Shown here: piece by piece, positions 62,246 to 64,000 of the stretch
Numbering within the stretch: the first letter of the stretch is position 1
Layout: each line of letters starts with the position of its first letter
From: Paraglaciecola mesophila
GTDB taxonomy: Bacteria > Pseudomonadota > Gammaproteobacteria > Enterobacterales > Alteromonadaceae
Length of the DNA: 64,000 nt
NCBI RefSeq assembly: GCF_009906955.1
Contig: NZ_CP047656.1
Location: forward strand, 3,223,001-3,287,000
Direction of reading: 5' to 3'
The notes under the pieces: model-generated
Databases searched by the model: none
What the model was told of the DNA's origin: nothing
Seen by the model: the letters and a program-made list of their open reading frames with translations, nothing else
Made by a program: the position numbers and the translations under genes

Positions 62246-64000
62246 TTACATGAAGTCTTGCGGGTCGACATCTAATGCCCAGCGCACCTTAGTGGCAAGG
62301 GGTAACTGTTCGATATTGGGCATAGCCTGGCTTAATGTATGTTGCAATGCTGCACGATTACTGCTGATTAACACTAATTGCATGCGAAACTTCCCTTGGC
62401 GTTTTTCCATTAAAGCAGGCAAAGGTCCAATGCATTGAACGTGTTTTGAATAACTAAACTGTTGGGATATATCCATCAGTAACTGATTGGCCATACGGGG
62501 ATCGCTGGACTGAGCGCGAAATAAGGCCTGATAGGTATGGGGTGGTAACATGGCGTGCTCACGCTCAAGTAAAGCGTAGCGCGCAAAGTGAGAGTAACCA
62601 TTGTTGAGCAAATCTTGCAGCAAAGGATGACTTGGGTCATGGGTTTGCAGCCACATTTCGCCGGGTTTTTCGGCGCGTCCTGCACGACCCGCAAGCTGTG
62701 TGACTAATTGTGCTAGATGCTCAGCAGCGCGGTAGTCAGCACTGAATAGCGCACCGTCCACTTCGAGTATCACGACCAAGGTTACATTGGGAAAGTGGTG
62801 ACCCTTAGACAATATCTGTGTGCCGATTAAAATTTGATACTCGTTACGATTAATTTTATCCAGCATATCGTTTAACCGATTTTTACCTCTGGCGCTGTCA
62901 CTGTCGATACGTACGCTGGTGTATTGAGGAAATAACGTTTGCAAGCCTTGTTCGAGTTGCTCCGTGCCTAAGCCCATCGCGCTGAGCTCAGTACTATTGC
63001 AGTTTTGACAGCGTTTAGGGATCGCTTTGGCGCTGCCGCAATGGTGGCATTGCAACTTATACAGTTGTTTGTGCAAAGTATAAGGCTTGTTGCAACCAGG
63101 GCATTCTTCAACATGCCCACAGGTATGGCATACCAACGCAGGGGCGTAGCCGCGCCGGTTAATAAACAACATCACCTGACTTTCTTGGGCTAAATGCTGG
63201 CCAATACGCTCGATAATGCCTTTGGCTAATCCAAATTCGAGAGGCTGGTTGCGGATATCTAACACTTGTTGTTTTGGGTGGGAGGCATTGCCTGCACGTT
63301 CATTGAGAATAAGGTGCTGATATTTGCCGTTTAATGCATTATTGAGTGATTCCAGTGCCGGGGTAGCTGAGCCTAATATCAGCGGAATTTTTTCTTGGGC
63401 GGCGCGCATGACGGCTAAGTCTCTTGCATGGTAACGCAGGCCATCTTGTTGTTTGTAAGAGGAATCATGTTCTTCATCTACGATCAGCATGCCTGGGTAT
63501 TTCATCGGCGTGAATATCGCTGAACGGGTGCCAATGATGATCGGCAATTGCCCAGCATAACTTTGCTGCCAAACGAGTAAGCGTTCGTTATCAGTTAAGT
63601 TAGAATGCAATATGCCTACGGGCACATTAAAACGCTTGGCAAAACGCTCGACAGTTTGTGGGGTTAAACCAATTTCAGGGACTAAAATAAGTACTTGTTT
63701 ACCTTGGGTGAGTACGTTTTCAATTGCCTGCAAATACACTTCAGTTTTACCGCTGCCCGTTACCCCTTCGATTAAAAAGCTCGCATATTCACCTATTTTC
63801 GCAGTGATTTGGCTAATGGCTATTGCTTGTTCAACATTTGGCAGTGGCTTTTCGCCAATATTCAAATTGTCTAACCAATTGGTATCAAGTGAGGGGATAC
63901 GCTCAACTTGTTCAATTAATCCTTTTTCTATCAGCGCCTTGACAGTGGTGCTAGCATACTGGGCAAGGATACTGGAATAGCTGGCTTCGCCTTGCTGCAA
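62246..64000 (-). CDS. priA: primosomal helicase PriA, C-terminal part (5' end outside window)
   Basis: The frame runs to the right edge, so roughly the first 150 residues of ~730 are missing. The helicase core has Walker A EGVTGSGKTEVYLQA and Walker B MLIVDEEHDSSYKQQ. The zinc-binding insert has paired Cys motifs (CHTCGHVEECPGC, CHHCG, CQNC), and the C-terminal helicase half follows. It restarts stalled replication forks. It lies next to ftsN, as in E. coli. Confidence 0.97.
   Translation of the reverse strand: MQQGEASYSSILAQYASTTVKALIEKGLIEQVERIPSLDTNWLDNLNIGEKPLPNVEQAIAISQITAKIGEYASFLIEGVTGSGKTEVYLQAIENVLTQGKQVLILVPEIGLTPQTVERFAKRFNVPVGILHSNLTDNERLLVWQQSYAGQLPIIIGTRSAIFTPMKYPGMLIVDEEHDSSYKQQDGLRYHARDLAVMRAAQEKIPLILGSATPALESLNNALNGKYQHLILNERAGNASHPKQQVLDIRNQPLEFGLAKGIIERIGQHLAQESQVMLFINRRGYAPALVCHTCGHVEECPGCNKPYTLHKQLYKLQCHHCGSAKAIPKRCQNCNSTELSAMGLGTEQLEQGLQTLFPQYTSVRIDSDSARGKNRLNDMLDKINRNEYQILIGTQILSKGHHFPNVTLVVILEVDGALFSADYRAAEHLAQLVTQLAGRAGRAEKPGEMWLQTHDPSHPLLQDLLNNGYSHFARYALLEREHAMLPPHTYQALFRAQSSDPRMANQLLMDISQQFSYSKHVQCIGPLPALMEKRQGKFRMQLVLISSNRAALQHTLSQAMPNIEQLPLATKVRWALDVDPQDFM

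Overview
The window looks like chromosomal DNA of a marine gammaproteobacterium of the Alteromonadaceae, probably close to Glaciecola/Paraglaciecola. This is an inference from three things: gammaproteobacterial gene neighbourhoods (trxA/rho with rhlB-gppA, ubiE-ubiJ-ubiB-tatABC-tatD, ftsN-hslVU, prlC next to gor, nhaR/nhaA), a moderate G+C content, and lipoproteins with a Cys-Gly-Gly-Gly start. Most of it is conserved housekeeping DNA. There is no rRNA operon, CRISPR array, complete insertion sequence or prophage.

Layout. 1-7.6 kb: end of yhdP, a nitrilase-family amidohydrolase and tldD; then an Ig-like surface lipoprotein, darP and pmbA (TldD partner). 7.7-14.5 kb: an orphan gene, a GST-like gene, qmcA-nfeD, pepQ and slt. 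14.6-18.2 kb: fadBA with a FadR-like operator. 18.2-22.3 kb: an accessory pocket beside tRNA-Thr, holding a hairpin array, a large lipoprotein gene, about 650 bases without genes and the 3' stump of a beta-propeller lactonase gene. 22.4-32.8 kb: purEK, rho, trxA, rhlB-gppA, hemB, a diguanylate cyclase and tatD. 32.8-38.9 kb: a small periplasmic protein, tatABC and ubiE-ubiJ-ubiB, with an unrelated outer-membrane-type gene set between ubiB and tatA on the other strand. 39-50.5 kb: a Tag-like glycosylase, prlC, gor, an RMND1/DUF155 gene, secDF, a small exported protein and type III glutamine synthetase. 50.5-58.2 kb: the second accessory-looking stretch, with a probable interspersed repeat, a two-gene lysis cassette (SH3-muramidase and 3-TM holin), nhaR/nhaA, a Rap1a/Tai-like protein, a PA2779/PA2778-type pair (small exported protein and C39-like peptidase lipoprotein) and two tandem 96-bp palindrome-ended elements. 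58.2-64 kb: a serine hydrolase, hslVU behind a strong sigma-32-type promoter, ftsN and the C-terminal part of priA.

How the genes work together. fadBA encode the aerobic beta-oxidation complex. tldD and pmbA encode the two halves of one protease. tatABC form the twin-arginine translocase and secDF the Sec accessory motor. ubiE/J/B act in ubiquinone synthesis. hslVU is a heat-shock protease. rhlB, rho and gppA belong to RNA and (p)ppGpp metabolism.

The best candidates for undescribed biology are: (1) the PA2779/PA2778-type pair, where the small exported protein carries a double-glycine just before its hydrophobic tail and its neighbour is a C39-fold peptidase in the same compartment; (2) the free-standing muramidase-holin cassette, with a dyad upstream and no phage genes around it; (3) the twin 96-bp elements at 57.7-58.0 kb.
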